Source: Sphingobacterium lactis | Lineage (GTDB): Bacteria; Bacteroidota; Bacteroidia; Sphingobacteriales; Sphingobacteriaceae | Reading direction: 5' to 3' | Length of the DNA stretch: 64,000 nt | Assembly: GCF_011046555.1 (NCBI RefSeq) | Contig: NZ_CP049246.1 | Span: 2,852,001 to 2,916,000, forward strand | In this document: in pieces, positions 36,568 to 46,340 of the stretch | How positions within the stretch are numbered: the stretch's first letter is position 1 | How the letters are laid out: each line of letters begins with the position of its first letter | Position numbers and translations under genes: made by a program | The notes under the pieces: generated by a model | Database searches by the model: none | The model's input: the letters and a program-made list of their open reading frames with translations, nothing else | Told to the model about the DNA's origin: nothing

Positions 36568-37602
36568 CTAGAGCGTGTTGTAATATACACGGAAAAGTCG
36601 TGGATCTTTCAATGGGGACTCCCCTTTTACCGGACCAAATTTCGCGATGAATTTTTCACGCAATTCATGGATATGCTCCCGATCACGCATCCAAACAATA
36701 AAATCCAGAGGATCAGTGTTCTTATACTGTTCCAATGGGTTTAATCCGCCCAATTCCGTCACATCGGTACGGGTTGACCACGTGCCGCGAGAAGATTGAA
36801 ATTCATGACTCGCCAAATAAGAAAGGAATAGCCTAGCGATCGCCTTATTTTTTGTCAGTTTGAACATAGCTGCACGCTGAGGCCACGTGATGAAGAAATC
36901 GTCCTCAGGAATAAAAGATTGAGAGGGCTGATCCGGATAGGTCGGGTAACCAACGATATTGCCAAGGAAACCTTTCTGACCGACCAGAGCTGCCGGGGCT
37001 GCAGTGCCGCGTACAAAGGTAGGATTCTGCTTTTTCAGATCATCCAGGTAATCCTCGCCATATTTCTTTATAATGTGGTCGAAGACATAAAGTACGGCAT
37101 CATCATCATGGGGTGGCGTAAGGACCAGTTTATCCTTAAATACGGGTTTCAAGAAATCACCATAATTCGTAGGTACAAAATCCAATCCCTCTTTGGCATA
37201 TTGAGGCAGGAATGCGAAGATAAAGGCACCCATGAAATAGCCTTCCGGATCTGAATATCCTTCACGGATATGCTCAAATCCTTCCGGTTTAAATGCCTCC
37301 AATACGCCCATCTTTTTCCAATTCTCAAAATCATTCATCGTCTGCAGCATCACGACATCCGGTTCCAAGAAACCATCATTCAGCTGTTCGTAGACTTTCA
37401 AGTCGTGGTACTTGGACAAATCGACAATAATTTCAAAATCAATTCCTGGAAAACGTTTTTTAAACTGCTGATAGAGTTGATCTTGCTGATTCGGAGCATC
37501 TCCCCCTGCCCAAACCAAAAACTGTTTCTTCGTCCGCTGTTGTTCTTCTTTAGCAAGCGCATACAATGCGTCCAATGCTGATTGCTCATTTTGATAATTC
37601 AT
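36568..37602 (-). CDS. Solute-binding-protein-like protein without signal peptide
   Basis: A 344-aa protein from the ATG at 37602 (MNYQNEQSALDALYALAKEE), chosen because the upstream start adds only a short, unconserved-looking 10 residues. FLVWAGGDAPNQQDQLYQQF, FEIIVDLSKYHDLKVYEQLN and DVVMLQTMNDFENWKKMGVL follow the pattern of extracellular iron/sugar ABC solute-binding proteins (SBP type 2). It has neither Sec nor lipoprotein signal and no transporter gene next to it, so it is probably cytoplasmic. Ligand unknown. Confidence 0.8.
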   Translation of the reverse strand: MNYQNEQSALDALYALAKEEQQRTKKQFLVWAGGDAPNQQDQLYQQFKKRFPGIDFEIIVDLSKYHDLKVYEQLNDGFLEPDVVMLQTMNDFENWKKMGVLEAFKPEGFEHIREGYSDPEGYFMGAFIFAFLPQYAKEGLDFVPTNYGDFLKPVFKDKLVLTPPHDDDAVLYVFDHIIKKYGEDYLDDLKKQNPTFVRGTAAPAALVGQKGFLGNIVGYPTYPDQPSQSFIPEDDFFITWPQRAAMFKLTKNKAIARLFLSYLASHEFQSSRGTWSTRTDVTELGGLNPLEQYKNTDPLDFIVWMRDREHIHELREKFIAKFGPVKGESPLKDPRLFRVYYNTL

Positions 37603-37921
37603 AGTATTTATTTTTAAGTGTGATCTCTCCAAAATGGCAAATACGAAGTAAACCCGAACAGAAAATAAAGCCGTTCATCGTGTGAGGTTAGGGTTTAATT
37701 ATAGTAAGTGCCGTAGAAATTAGGTGTTTAAACATAATTTCTATGTGTCCTAAACAAATAAAATGGAATTGGGTTTTTGGCAGGGAAAAATTTAACAATT
37801 TAACCCCAGGGATTTTTTTTTCATTATGCATTAAACCAAACACCAATCCTAAAGTCATTAACTACAACAACTGTTATTATACATTCAATTAAATTCATTT
37901 ACACGTCAAAATTTAGCTGTT
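37603..37921. other. Divergent intergenic region, no gene seen
   Basis: About 320 bases, AT-rich, between the minus-strand solute-binding-like gene and the plus-strand exported protein. It must hold the two promoters, but I see no clear TANNTTTG element to assign. Confidence 0.4.
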
Positions 37922-38743
37922 ATGAAAGGTCTCAAACAAAGCTTCGTGCTCATCCTAATCATCCTTACTGGAATTGCCAAAGCAGAAACATTAAAAGCAT
38001 TACCATCATCTCCGCAGGATTCATTAAATAATGAACACCAATCCCTTTTCTATCGAGTTGGAGAAAACCAAATGATGGAATTGCTGTATCGAGAAATTTT
38101 TGGAGAAGGAATCGGTCCCACGACTTTATGGTTGAATACTTTCGCTGATAATGCATTAACCACCTTTAGTCAGCAAGATTACCTGGTCCTTGAAAACAAC
38201 AATTCGGGAGGATTTGAGCTTTTTGATGAAGACAATAATTATGTTTCCGTTGCCCCCGACTTCCAGAATTACTATTCGCTGACCTCCAATACCGGTACGT
38301 GGGTCAAATCGCGGAGCAATGGTTTCAACAAAATCTATTTCAGCACCAACACAGGTAAAGAATTTACCATGATTATGAAAATCAGTATTGGCGGCAAAAA
38401 AGTGATTAGAGATGAAAAAGGTTATGAGATTACGCTAAAGGGAAAACTGACTGGAAGTTATGATATTTGGGATAATGAAGGCCGTAAAATGAAGATCAAA
38501 ATCGATCGCTCGGGTGTTTTTCGTTTGGTTGAAGGCGATCGCGTGATTTCCACAATGGTTATGCCCAGCGTGCAAAATTTCACGATTACAGATAGCAACG
38601 GCGGCATCCATCAAATCAGGATGCGGGGAAGATACAATGACATCATTATCACATCCAGTAATGGGTCCGAAATATTTATCAACAATAGATACGAAAAACC
38701 ATTACCGCCTACAAATACAACGGAAACCAACGAATCGTCTTAG
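37922..38743 (+). CDS. Exported hypothetical protein
   Basis: A 273-aa protein with a signal peptide (SFVLILIILTGIAKA). The mature part is beta-rich with repeated short strands: TGSYDIWDNEGRKMKIKI, GVFRLVEGDRVISTMVM, and HQIRMRGRYNDIIITSSNGS, and it ends in a Thr/Pro-rich tail. I do not recognise the family. Periplasmic or surface location is likely. Confidence 0.6.
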   Translation: MKGLKQSFVLILIILTGIAKAETLKALPSSPQDSLNNEHQSLFYRVGENQMMELLYREIFGEGIGPTTLWLNTFADNALTTFSQQDYLVLENNNSGGFELFDEDNNYVSVAPDFQNYYSLTSNTGTWVKSRSNGFNKIYFSTNTGKEFTMIMKISIGGKKVIRDEKGYEITLKGKLTGSYDIWDNEGRKMKIKIDRSGVFRLVEGDRVISTMVMPSVQNFTITDSNGGIHQIRMRGRYNDIIITSSNGSEIFINNRYEKPLPPTNTTETNESS

Positions 38744-38872
38744 TTTCCCAATTCCAGGATTTGCATAGTTTAGGGGATATTTATTCCTTTTCTGACAGCA
38801 GCATGATGTTTTAGGATTTGAGGTTCCCTTTAAATTTCTTTATTTTAAAGAACATTTAATCACAATAGCTAT

Positions 38873-39640
38873 ATGGAAATAATCGATGAGGGGCTGAACT
38901 TGATCCAGGATCTTTCCGGACAGAAAATCGTTCTTTTTGGAGGTACAGGGTCTGTTGGAGAGGGTATTTTGCGGTCCTACCTTAAAACAAATGCAAAAAT
39001 TATTGTGCCTTCTCGGTCCGAAAAAAGCAAGGACAAATTGTTGGAAATTTTAGGCGAAGTTGGAAATTCCAAGAACTTAGAATTCATAATCGGTGATTAC
39101 AGCACCTTCCAATCAGCAGAAGAAATGGCCGAATTGATTACCGACCAATACGGATCAATTGACCATGTTATTGCCTGTGTTGGCGGCTGGTGGATCGGAG
39201 GTCCATTCTGGACAGTTTCCGAAGAAGCTTGGCAAAATCAATTCGTCGGATTGGCAACCACCCATGCGGCCTTGGCGAAAGCTTGGATACCCCGATTGAG
39301 CAGGGAGAACTCCTATCAGATTATTTCCGGTAGTTCAGGAACCCATCCCGTTGCAAAGTCAGGTATTGTATCCATGCAACATGCATCATTGATCATGATG
39401 GCCGAGGTCATCGCCTTAGAGGCAGCATCTGAAAAACGCGTTTTTGTATTTGTTCTTGGGGTAGTTAACAGCAGGAACAGACCAGCGCATAAACCGTATT
39501 GGATCACTGCTGAACAGGTCGGCATGGTTTCGTCGATATTGGCCAAGGAAAACAGCATTCCTTCCCAAGTGATCAAACTTAGTGATAAAGCAGCGCTGCC
39601 CGGAGTACTTGATATTTTAGAAAAAGAAATCGAAAAGTAA
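38873..39640 (+). CDS. SDR-family protein lacking the Tyr-x3-Lys pair
   Basis: A 255-aa Rossmann protein with the N-terminal cofactor motif LFGGTGSVGEGILRSY and the central VIACVGGWWIGGPFW (standing for NNAG). The Ser strand ISGSSGTHPVAKSG is there, but where a classical SDR has Tyr-x3-Lys this one has GIVSMQHASLIMM, with neither residue. It is thus either a non-catalytic or a divergent SDR. Monocistronic, convergent with pcaF. Confidence 0.8.
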   Translation: MEIIDEGLNLIQDLSGQKIVLFGGTGSVGEGILRSYLKTNAKIIVPSRSEKSKDKLLEILGEVGNSKNLEFIIGDYSTFQSAEEMAELITDQYGSIDHVIACVGGWWIGGPFWTVSEEAWQNQFVGLATTHAALAKAWIPRLSRENSYQIISGSSGTHPVAKSGIVSMQHASLIMMAEVIALEAASEKRVFVFVLGVVNSRNRPAHKPYWITAEQVGMVSSILAKENSIPSQVIKLSDKAALPGVLDILEKEIEK

Positions 39641-39714
39641 CAATTGTACTTTCGAGCTACGTTTTATTTCACTCATAAGAAAGTGAACTGTTTAGCGTGT
39701 TCTAAATTACAGAA

Positions 39715-39741
39715 ACCGCAAACCGCTTTAGGTTTTGCGGT
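39715..39741. terminator. Terminator between SDR gene and pcaF
   Basis: ACCGCAAACC and GGTTTTGCGGT form a stem with one bulge and a 6-base loop, 33 bases past the pcaF stop and 74 past the SDR stop; usable in either direction. Confidence 0.6.
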
Positions 39742-39774
39742 ATATGATCTTATTGTATCGATAAAAGTAAGGTT

Positions 39775-40983
39775 CTAAACTTTCTCTAAGATAATGGCGT
39801 AACCCTGTCCTACACCAACACACATGGTAGCGAGTGCGTACTTTCCATTTTTCCTGTGTAATTCGAGCGCGGCGGAATAGGTAATTCGTGTACCGGACAT
39901 ACCCAAGGGATGACCGATGGCAATAGCACCACCATTCGGATTGATCCGCGGATCGTCATCAGCTAATTCCAATGCTCTGGTACAGGCCAGTGCTTGCGCG
40001 GCAAAGGCTTCATTAAATTCCATTACGTTGATATCATCCAACGTCAAGCCCGCTTTCTCCAAGGCCTTTTGCGTTGCACTAACGGGGCCAATCCCCATGA
40101 TTCTAGGTTCTACACCGGTGACTGCCGTACTCACAATTTTTGCAAGAGGCCTTAATCCATATTTTTTTACTGCTTCACTAGAAGCCACAAATACAGCGGC
40201 AGCTCCATCATTCAGACCAGAAGCATTCCCTGCTGTTACCGTTCCATCTTTTTTAAAAGCAGGTTTTAATTTGCTCAATCCTTCAAGAGTCGAATCAGCA
40301 CGAATAAATTCATCCTTGGCAAAAACAAGCGGTTCTCCCCTTTTTTGCGGTATTACTACAGGCATAATCTCTTTTGCCAACCTGCCGTTCTGCGATGCCT
40401 GCGCGGCTTTCAGTTGCGATGCGAGCGAAAATTTATCCTGATCTTCCCTTGAAATCCCAAACTTATCGACCAGGTTTTCGGCAGTCATTCCCATAGGATC
40501 AGTACCGTACATTTCATGCATCCTCGGATTCACGAAACGCCAGCCAAAGGAGGAATCTTCCATTTTTGAATCCGTACCAAATCCCTTCGATGGTTTGGAA
40601 ACAACCAAGGGGCTTCTCGTCATGTGTTCAACCCCTCCAGAAATAAAAATATCACCATCTCCCGCCTTGATCGCACGGTAGGCATGTGCAATAGCAGACA
40701 TGCCCGATGCACATAGGCGATTGACCGTTTCCCCAGGAACCGTTACTGGTAGACCGGATAAAAGCGCTGCCATTCTTGCTACATTCCGATTGTCTTCCCC
40801 TGCCTGGTTATGGCAACCCAAGATTACATCATCGATAACTTCTTTCGGGATATTGGGATTTCTTTTCACCAATTCTTCAATAACCATTGCTGCCAGGTCA
40901 TCCGCGCGAACAGCGCTCAATGTTCCGCCAAAATTTCCTACCGGAGTTCTGATGCCGTCAATAATATATGCTTCTTTACTCAT
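39775..40983 (-). CDS. pcaF: 3-oxoadipyl-CoA thiolase (acetyl-CoA acyltransferase)
   Basis: Cleaves 3-oxoadipyl-CoA with CoA to succinyl-CoA and acetyl-CoA, the last step of the beta-ketoadipate pathway. The 402-aa length is typical. The nucleophile Cys is in NRLCASGMSAIAHAYRAI, the catalytic His in NGGAIAIGHPLGMSGTR, and the second Cys in ATMCVGVGQGYA. Other thiolases share these motifs; the assignment as PcaF comes from the fully matching pathway genes upstream. Confidence 0.9.
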   Translation of the reverse strand: MSKEAYIIDGIRTPVGNFGGTLSAVRADDLAAMVIEELVKRNPNIPKEVIDDVILGCHNQAGEDNRNVARMAALLSGLPVTVPGETVNRLCASGMSAIAHAYRAIKAGDGDIFISGGVEHMTRSPLVVSKPSKGFGTDSKMEDSSFGWRFVNPRMHEMYGTDPMGMTAENLVDKFGISREDQDKFSLASQLKAAQASQNGRLAKEIMPVVIPQKRGEPLVFAKDEFIRADSTLEGLSKLKPAFKKDGTVTAGNASGLNDGAAAVFVASSEAVKKYGLRPLAKIVSTAVTGVEPRIMGIGPVSATQKALEKAGLTLDDINVMEFNEAFAAQALACTRALELADDDPRINPNGGAIAIGHPLGMSGTRITYSAALELHRKNGKYALATMCVGVGQGYAIILEKV

Positions 40984-41071
40984 TTTTGTTTCTATTTGCT
41001 ATAATTTTCAGTCCAAAGCTTAACTATACCTTCAGGAATATGTATTAATTTATTCGTATCCATGCCATGTA

Positions 41072-42418
41072 TTATTGCAATCGTTGGACAAACTTTGCCG
41101 ATGTTGTTGCTACCACTTCTTCTAAGGTTGCTCCCGGCATTAATTCGATTAATGTCAGCTGTCCATCGATAAATTCAAAGACCGCTTTATCCGTGATAAT
41201 CATATCCACAGCATGCAGTACCGTAAGTGGTAAGTCGCATACAGGAACAATCTTGGCATCACCGTTTTTCTCGGTATGGGTCATGGTAATTATCAGTCTT
41301 TTTGCTCCTGATGCCAGATCCATTGCCCCGCCGACACCTAGCAATGGCTGCCCCGGAACGGCCCAATTAGCTAAATTTCCTGCTTCGTCTACCTGTAAAC
41401 CTCCCATCACGGCTACATCGATATGCTTACCACGGATCATGGCAAAAGAATCGGCAGAATCAAAATACGAGGCGCCTTTGAGCGCTGTTACAGGAACTTT
41501 ACCTGCATTGACCGGATAGTCCATCGCACCACCACCATCATTTGGCACTGGCCCTACGCCCAGCATACCGTTCTCCGTATGCAGGATAACTCCGTCTTCT
41601 TCGGTGATCAAATCAGCAACCAGTGTCGGGATACCGATTCCAAGATTGACGACATCTCCTCGTTTCAACTCTTTCAGGGCTCGCTTTGCCATGTTAAGCC
41701 GGGTTTCCGAAACCTTTTTGCTGAATGATACCGCTGCAGAAGTGCCCAGATCTTCCGGTGTAAGTTTCGCAATCACCAAATAGTCTACAAATGAAGCTGG
41801 TGTATGAATGGCTTCTGGCGCTATTTCTCCTTCAGGGACGATTTCTTCCACTTCGACAATAACCAGGTCTGCGGCTGTTGCCATTGCCCTGTTGAAATTC
41901 TGCTCGGTCATTCTGTATTGCAAATTCCCTGCTGTATCGGCCTTCCAGGCCCTGATGAAAGCGACATTCCCGCGCAGCGCAGGGATAAACACCTGTTCAC
42001 TACCATTGAGGAATTTGGTTTCCCTTCCTTGTGCCAGATCTGTACCAGCAGAAGTAGGCGTATAGAATCCACCAATGCCTGCACCTCCGGCACGTAATGC
42101 CTCGGCTAAAGTACCCTGTGGCAACAGCTCATAGGCTACCCTACCATCCTGTGCCGCTTTTACCGCTTCAGCATTTGATGTAAAAAAAGACCCGATCATT
42201 TTACTGATCTGGCCGTTCCTCAGCAATCTTCCGCCGCCTAATCCAGGTTCCCCGACATTGTTTCCGATGAAGGTTAAATCCTTTATTTGTGTTTCCGCAA
42301 GTGCGTGCATCAGATGAACTGGATTTCCGGTCATCCCGAAACCTCCTTGTAATAGTATATCCCCATCTTTTACGAAAGCAACTGCTTCTTGCAAAGAAAT
42401 TTGTGGTACTGTCTTCAT
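41072..42418 (-). CDS. 3-oxoadipate CoA-transferase, fused alpha and beta subunits
   Basis: Moves CoA from succinyl-CoA to 3-oxoadipate. Subunit A (about 1-215) has [19 protein letters not shown] and [17 protein letters not shown]; subunit B (about 230-448) has [15 protein letters not shown] and the catalytic Glu in [11 protein letters not shown]. PcaI and PcaJ are normally separate; here one 448-aa chain holds both, in the same order as in mammalian SCOT. It ends 88 bases before pcaF and starts 8 bases after pcaD. Confidence 0.92.
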   Translation of the reverse strand: MKTVPQISLQEAVAFVKDGDILLQGGFGMTGNPVHLMHALAETQIKDLTFIGNNVGEPGLGGGRLLRNGQISKMIGSFFTSNAEAVKAAQDGRVAYELLPQGTLAEALRAGGAGIGGFYTPTSAGTDLAQGRETKFLNGSEQVFIPALRGNVAFIRAWKADTAGNLQYRMTEQNFNRAMATAADLVIVEVEEIVPEGEIAPEAIHTPASFVDYLVIAKLTPEDLGTSAAVSFSKKVSETRLNMAKRALKELKRGDVVNLGIGIPTLVADLITEEDGVILHTENGMLGVGPVPNDGGGAMDYPVNAGKVPVTALKGASYFDSADSFAMIRGKHIDVAVMGGLQVDEAGNLANWAVPGQPLLGVGGAMDLASGAKRLIITMTHTEKNGDAKIVPVCDLPLTVLHAVDMIITDKAVFEFIDGQLTLIELMPGATLEEVVATTSAKFVQRLQ

Positions 42419-42426
42419 TTTATGGT

Positions 42427-43206
42427 TTATTGTTCTGAGAAATGAATAATATATGTTGAAAATTCTTCTGGATGTTCTTTGTTGGAGAGATGTGCGGCTA
42501 CCAAAGAAACTTGTTTGGCAAATGGGATTTTATTTTGCATAAAATTCCCATCCGTAACGGTAGTTACACTATCTTTTGTACCACAGATGATCAAAGTTGG
42601 CACATTGATTTGTTGTAAATCTTCCCTAAAATCGGCATCTCTCACAGCTGCGCAACAGGCGGTATACCCTCGAAGAGAATTTGAAGCAAAAATTTCCAGA
42701 ATTTGATTTACATTTTCCGGATTTTTTGACCTGTAATTATCCGAAAACCAACGCTCTGCAGTCCCTTTAAGTATACTAGAGAGACCAAATTCATCAACTT
42801 GTTTGATGCGACTATTCCATCCTTCAGCTGTTCCGATCTTCGCGGCACTATTGCTCATGATAATTTTAGAAAATCTATCGGGGAAATGGATCCCCAAGTA
42901 TTGGCCAATCAATCCGCCCATGGACAATCCGCAGAAAATGACTCTATCTAATCTTAAATGATCCAATAATTCAATTACGTCTTCTGCTAAATCTTTGATG
43001 CTGACTTTATCTTGATTGATACTGCTTTTTCCGTGACCTCGTGTATCGTAACGAAGCACGTTGAAATGACTTTTTAAAGGTTCAATATTTTCATCCCACA
43101 TACTGATGTCACAACCCAATGAATTGGAAAAAACAATAGTTTCTTTCTTATCAAAATCATCGAATTTGTAATGAATATCAGATTGTTGTAATGCTACTAT
43201 TGGCAT
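42427..43206 (-). CDS. pcaD: 3-oxoadipate enol-lactonase
   Basis: Opens 3-oxoadipate enol-lactone to 3-oxoadipate. A 259-aa alpha/beta hydrolase with oxyanion [23 protein letters not shown], the nucleophile Ser in [16 protein letters not shown], the Asp in [11 protein letters not shown] and the His in [11 protein letters not shown]. The pattern Y-D-x-R-G-H-G-x-S with GLSMGG is standard for PcaD. First gene after the hairpin at 43232; together with the CoA-transferase and thiolase it finishes the pathway. Confidence 0.93.
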   Translation of the reverse strand: MPIVALQQSDIHYKFDDFDKKETIVFSNSLGCDISMWDENIEPLKSHFNVLRYDTRGHGKSSINQDKVSIKDLAEDVIELLDHLRLDRVIFCGLSMGGLIGQYLGIHFPDRFSKIIMSNSAAKIGTAEGWNSRIKQVDEFGLSSILKGTAERWFSDNYRSKNPENVNQILEIFASNSLRGYTACCAAVRDADFREDLQQINVPTLIICGTKDSVTTVTDGNFMQNKIPFAKQVSLVAAHLSNKEHPEEFSTYIIHFSEQ

Positions 43207-43231
43207 GGAATTAATTAAAAATTAGTTTATA

Positions 43232-43259
43232 AAAAGGCTGTCTTCCCAGACAACCTTTT
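43232..43259 (-). terminator. Hairpin between phenol hydroxylase genes and pcaD
   Basis: AAAAGGTTGTCT pairs with AGACAGCCTTTT on the minus strand (one G-T pair, loop GGGA) and runs into TTTTTATAAAC. It lies 27 bases after the dmpP stop and 26 before the pcaD ATG. It could end the upstream operon or reduce downstream expression. Confidence 0.7.
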
Positions 43260-43285
43260 GAAATTTAACTAACTGGACATTTCTA

Positions 43286-44341
43286 TTAAATTGACTTGAA
43301 AAAAGGGCTTTTTGGAGCACTGTTTTGGTCTGCTTTTGAAAAAAACTTCTCTAAATAGATATCTCTTTCAAATAATCTTCCTTTGAATAAGCTGGTAATG
43401 CAAGATTCAATCATTGCTGGTGGCCCACATAAATAGGCTTTGTGTCCCATAAAATTATTTTCAAAAATCCTTAGCGCAACATCTCCCAAATACCCTTTTT
43501 CACCTTCCCAATCTGGTACATTTTCGTCAGAAAGTACGGGATAGTATGTAAAGTTGTCATACTTTCTTTCATACTCCCGAAATAAATCTGCATAATATAA
43601 TTCCTCAACGTTTCTTGCTCCGTGAAATAATGCAATAGGATGTTTGCAACCATTTTCTAACTGCTCTTCTATCATTGCTTTTGGTGAAGAAAGACCGGAT
43701 CCACCAGCAAAAAATAGCATGGGTTTTTGAGCTGATTCCCGAATGAAAAATCGACCATAAGGGCCAACAATTCTGAATGTATCACCAACCTTTGTATTTT
43801 GATGAATAAGTGGAGTCACTTCTCCATCGGGCACAATACTGATGTTCAGTTCAATTTCCTTTTTGTTGTTGGACGAGGTAGCAATAGAAAAGGATTTTCC
43901 TTCATCAAATCCAGGATAATACAATTGAACATATTGCCCAGCCTGAAAATCGATCTCTTCATTTAACGCAAGGACAATCCCTTTGATTCTCGGCGTTAAA
44001 TCTTTGACTTCAATTACTGTTCCCTCAAAATCCCGCACTATAATGGATCTGGAATCCGGGTCTTCATCCACATCGGCTTCTATGACACAATCTTCCTTGG
44101 GAACAGCGACACAAACCAAGCACTTATGTTCATCCCTGTCAATGTCCAACAAAGCAAAGGGCGAGGCATCGCCCAAATCTACTTCTCCTTCTAAAACTTC
44201 AACCTTACAAGTCCCGCATAATCCGTGACTGCAAGCATGCGGTAAATAAACACCTTGTCTTAAGGCAGCGTCCAAAATAGTTTGCCCTTTCTTTACGTTG
44301 ATTTCATCTCCGGTTGGTTCTATTATTATTTTATAACACAT
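43286..44341 (-). CDS. dmpP: Phenol hydroxylase reductase component P5
   Basis: Passes electrons from NAD(P)H through FAD and a [2Fe-2S] cluster to the hydroxylase. A 351-aa protein with an N-terminal plant-type ferredoxin domain: the ligands are in PHACSHGLCGTCKVEV and the fourth Cys in HKCLVCVA. The FAD part has QAGQYVQLYYPG and KSFSIATSS; the NAD part has FFAGGSGLSSPKAM and YLCGPPAMIES. The order dmpK-L-M-N-O-P matches the classical phenol hydroxylase. Confidence 0.95.
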   Translation of the reverse strand: MCYKIIIEPTGDEINVKKGQTILDAALRQGVYLPHACSHGLCGTCKVEVLEGEVDLGDASPFALLDIDRDEHKCLVCVAVPKEDCVIEADVDEDPDSRSIIVRDFEGTVIEVKDLTPRIKGIVLALNEEIDFQAGQYVQLYYPGFDEGKSFSIATSSNNKKEIELNISIVPDGEVTPLIHQNTKVGDTFRIVGPYGRFFIRESAQKPMLFFAGGSGLSSPKAMIEEQLENGCKHPIALFHGARNVEELYYADLFREYERKYDNFTYYPVLSDENVPDWEGEKGYLGDVALRIFENNFMGHKAYLCGPPAMIESCITSLFKGRLFERDIYLEKFFSKADQNSAPKSPFFKSI

Positions 44342-44360
44342 AGCTTGAAATTTTTAGTTA

Positions 44361-44726
44361 TCAAATTCCAACACCATTAATTCCTTTCAGCGTTGGTGTA
44401 TAAAAACGAAGAATTGATTTATGATCAACACCATTTTCTTTCAATGATTTATCCAGATCAGGGGTAAATGATTCACCATTCAAAAACCAATGCACTTCTG
44501 TTGTATCCCAATCTAAGTTTGCAAAATCAGGATGATCGTTGTAACAAAGCGGAAGAACCTGGGTCATGAATACATTAAAAGGCATATCAGGAGGCAACGG
44601 GAAACCCATTGCTGAATTGATTAACCGATGGTTATCCCAAGATGCATACACCAAGTAATTCCCACCAAAATTTTCTACTCTGTCTCTTACGGGTGGATTA
44701 TATTCTCCTATTATTGTGGTTGCCAT
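44361..44726 (-). CDS. dmpO: Phenol hydroxylase component P4 (small hydroxylase subunit)
   Basis: The gamma subunit of the (alpha-beta-gamma)2 diiron hydroxylase. The 121-aa length and blocks YVYASWDNHRLINSAMGFPL (split), PLPPDMPFNVFMTQVLP and LDWDTTEVHWFLNGESFTP are typical of DmpO. It lies 19 bases before dmpP and 87 after dmpN. Confidence 0.95.
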   Translation of the reverse strand: MATTIIGEYNPPVRDRVENFGGNYLVYASWDNHRLINSAMGFPLPPDMPFNVFMTQVLPLCYNDHPDFANLDWDTTEVHWFLNGESFTPDLDKSLKENGVDHKSILRFYTPTLKGINGVGI

Positions 44727-44813
44727 ATTTGATTATTTTTATAGACCCAATTATCTTTTTAAAGCTAAAATGGGCGTGATTTACATGAATAATTTAGTTC
44801 CACATCCAACGAT

Positions 44814-46310
44814 CTACATCATATTATATGCAACTTCGTCTTCGGAACCTTTGTAATCTCTATTTTCTTTTCCATCTTCAATCTTGTAGAAATTCAGCAC
44901 ATCCGGAATGGTTGGCCCTCCACAATTGCCTTGGAAAATTTGCTGTACAGGCATCCAGGCATAGACGTATTTTTCAGGTTCATGCTCGAAAATATGCTGG
45001 CAATGGTCTGAACAGAAATGGTACCTTTCTTCTTTATAGACGGTTTGTCTTTGGTGGAGTTTCATCGGCTCGTCAGTCTCAGTTTCTGTGAACAGAACTG
45101 GAACTTGACAAACTTGACAAAGGTGTGGCAGCATTTGTGAATAATAGCGTTCACCTTTCTCGGCTCGCTCTTTCCAGTGGTCGTAAATGGGTCTGTAATA
45201 TTTGTCGAAAGTTTCAGGATATTTTTCGCTCAACCATTTCTGCTTTTTTTCATCTGGAATCCACGTGTGCATGGCTGTTGCTGCGCCGTGGGTATAGAAA
45301 GTCATCCAAACTTGGTGAGATGCATGTTCTTTTTCTGCTTTGATTCTAGCGACACAGTCAGGTACTTTTATGCCATATTTTGCCAAGTCATTAAACAAAC
45401 CAACCGTATTTTGCTCGAAATAAAGTTCCCAAGCCTCTTTCCAAGATTGTGGTGATTCTGGCAGCATATAATCCATCATGGCCGCAACCAATACCAATAC
45501 TCGGTATCCTCTCCAAGTCCATTTGTCAATCCACCTTTGAACAATAGGAACGTTATCGGGATCTTGTTCTAACATAAATTTGATAGCCTGCAGGCCCAAG
45601 GTCATATGTCTTGCTTCGTCAGACTGCGCAGAGAATCCGAAAGAAACGGTCGCCATTTCGCCATTGAACGCGGCTCCGGACATAAATGGCACGAATAAAA
45701 GATTGGTTAACACGTATTCGAAAGAAAAACCAATGGCAACGATAAATTCAAATGGACCAGCGGTACGTGCATCGTCAAAGAACGATTTTGGAACGGACAA
45801 ATACCACACTCTATCGTGCCAATGTGGAAATTCGGAGAACCCATTGAAATGTCTGTTGTAATGGCTCATCGTGTGCACTTGCGTTTGGATATGGCGCAAT
45901 TCGTCAATGGCTTGCATTTGACAGGCTACTCTGGGGCCATCCCCTCTGAAGTGCCTTGCAATGTGGGCAAACCCTCGGTGTGCTTGGTATTCCGCCGGTG
46001 AAACACCTGTTAAAAACAACTTCAATGCAGATAAATAACTGGCATCTGTCAAATTTTTCTGTGCGTTATTTTGAGCAAATGAATCAATGATCGCATATAA
46101 TTTTTTATCCTTTTCTGCTTGGAATTTCCAGTAGGCATCCATTGTCATTCTAAATGGATCTTCCCAAGCCTCCCAGTTGTGAATTTTGATTCCTTCGAAT
46201 CGGTCATACGGGAAAACTTTATCCATATCTTGATAGGTGGTTTCCCACCCCAATCGTGTCATTGCCCTATATTGATCCTTCATACTTAGGCGCTTTTTTC
46301 TTTTTTCCAT
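44814..46310 (-). CDS. dmpN: Phenol hydroxylase catalytic component P3 (alpha, diiron)
   Basis: The 498-aa subunit holding the diiron site that hydroxylates phenol to catechol. Ligand motifs are the D-E-x2-R-H patterns DELRHIQTQVH and SDEARHMTLG, with a first Glu in FLTGVSPAEYQAHRGFAH. The C-terminal 90 residues carry a YHS-type zinc domain: CQVCQVPVLF and YHFCSDHCQHIFEHEPEKYV, as in DmpN. Starts KKRLSMKDQYRAMTRLGWET, standard for the family. Confidence 0.97.
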   Translation of the reverse strand: MEKRKKRLSMKDQYRAMTRLGWETTYQDMDKVFPYDRFEGIKIHNWEAWEDPFRMTMDAYWKFQAEKDKKLYAIIDSFAQNNAQKNLTDASYLSALKLFLTGVSPAEYQAHRGFAHIARHFRGDGPRVACQMQAIDELRHIQTQVHTMSHYNRHFNGFSEFPHWHDRVWYLSVPKSFFDDARTAGPFEFIVAIGFSFEYVLTNLLFVPFMSGAAFNGEMATVSFGFSAQSDEARHMTLGLQAIKFMLEQDPDNVPIVQRWIDKWTWRGYRVLVLVAAMMDYMLPESPQSWKEAWELYFEQNTVGLFNDLAKYGIKVPDCVARIKAEKEHASHQVWMTFYTHGAATAMHTWIPDEKKQKWLSEKYPETFDKYYRPIYDHWKERAEKGERYYSQMLPHLCQVCQVPVLFTETETDEPMKLHQRQTVYKEERYHFCSDHCQHIFEHEPEKYVYAWMPVQQIFQGNCGGPTIPDVLNFYKIEDGKENRDYKGSEDEVAYNMM

Positions 46311-46340
46311 ATCGATATTTTTTTCTGTTAATGAATAATG

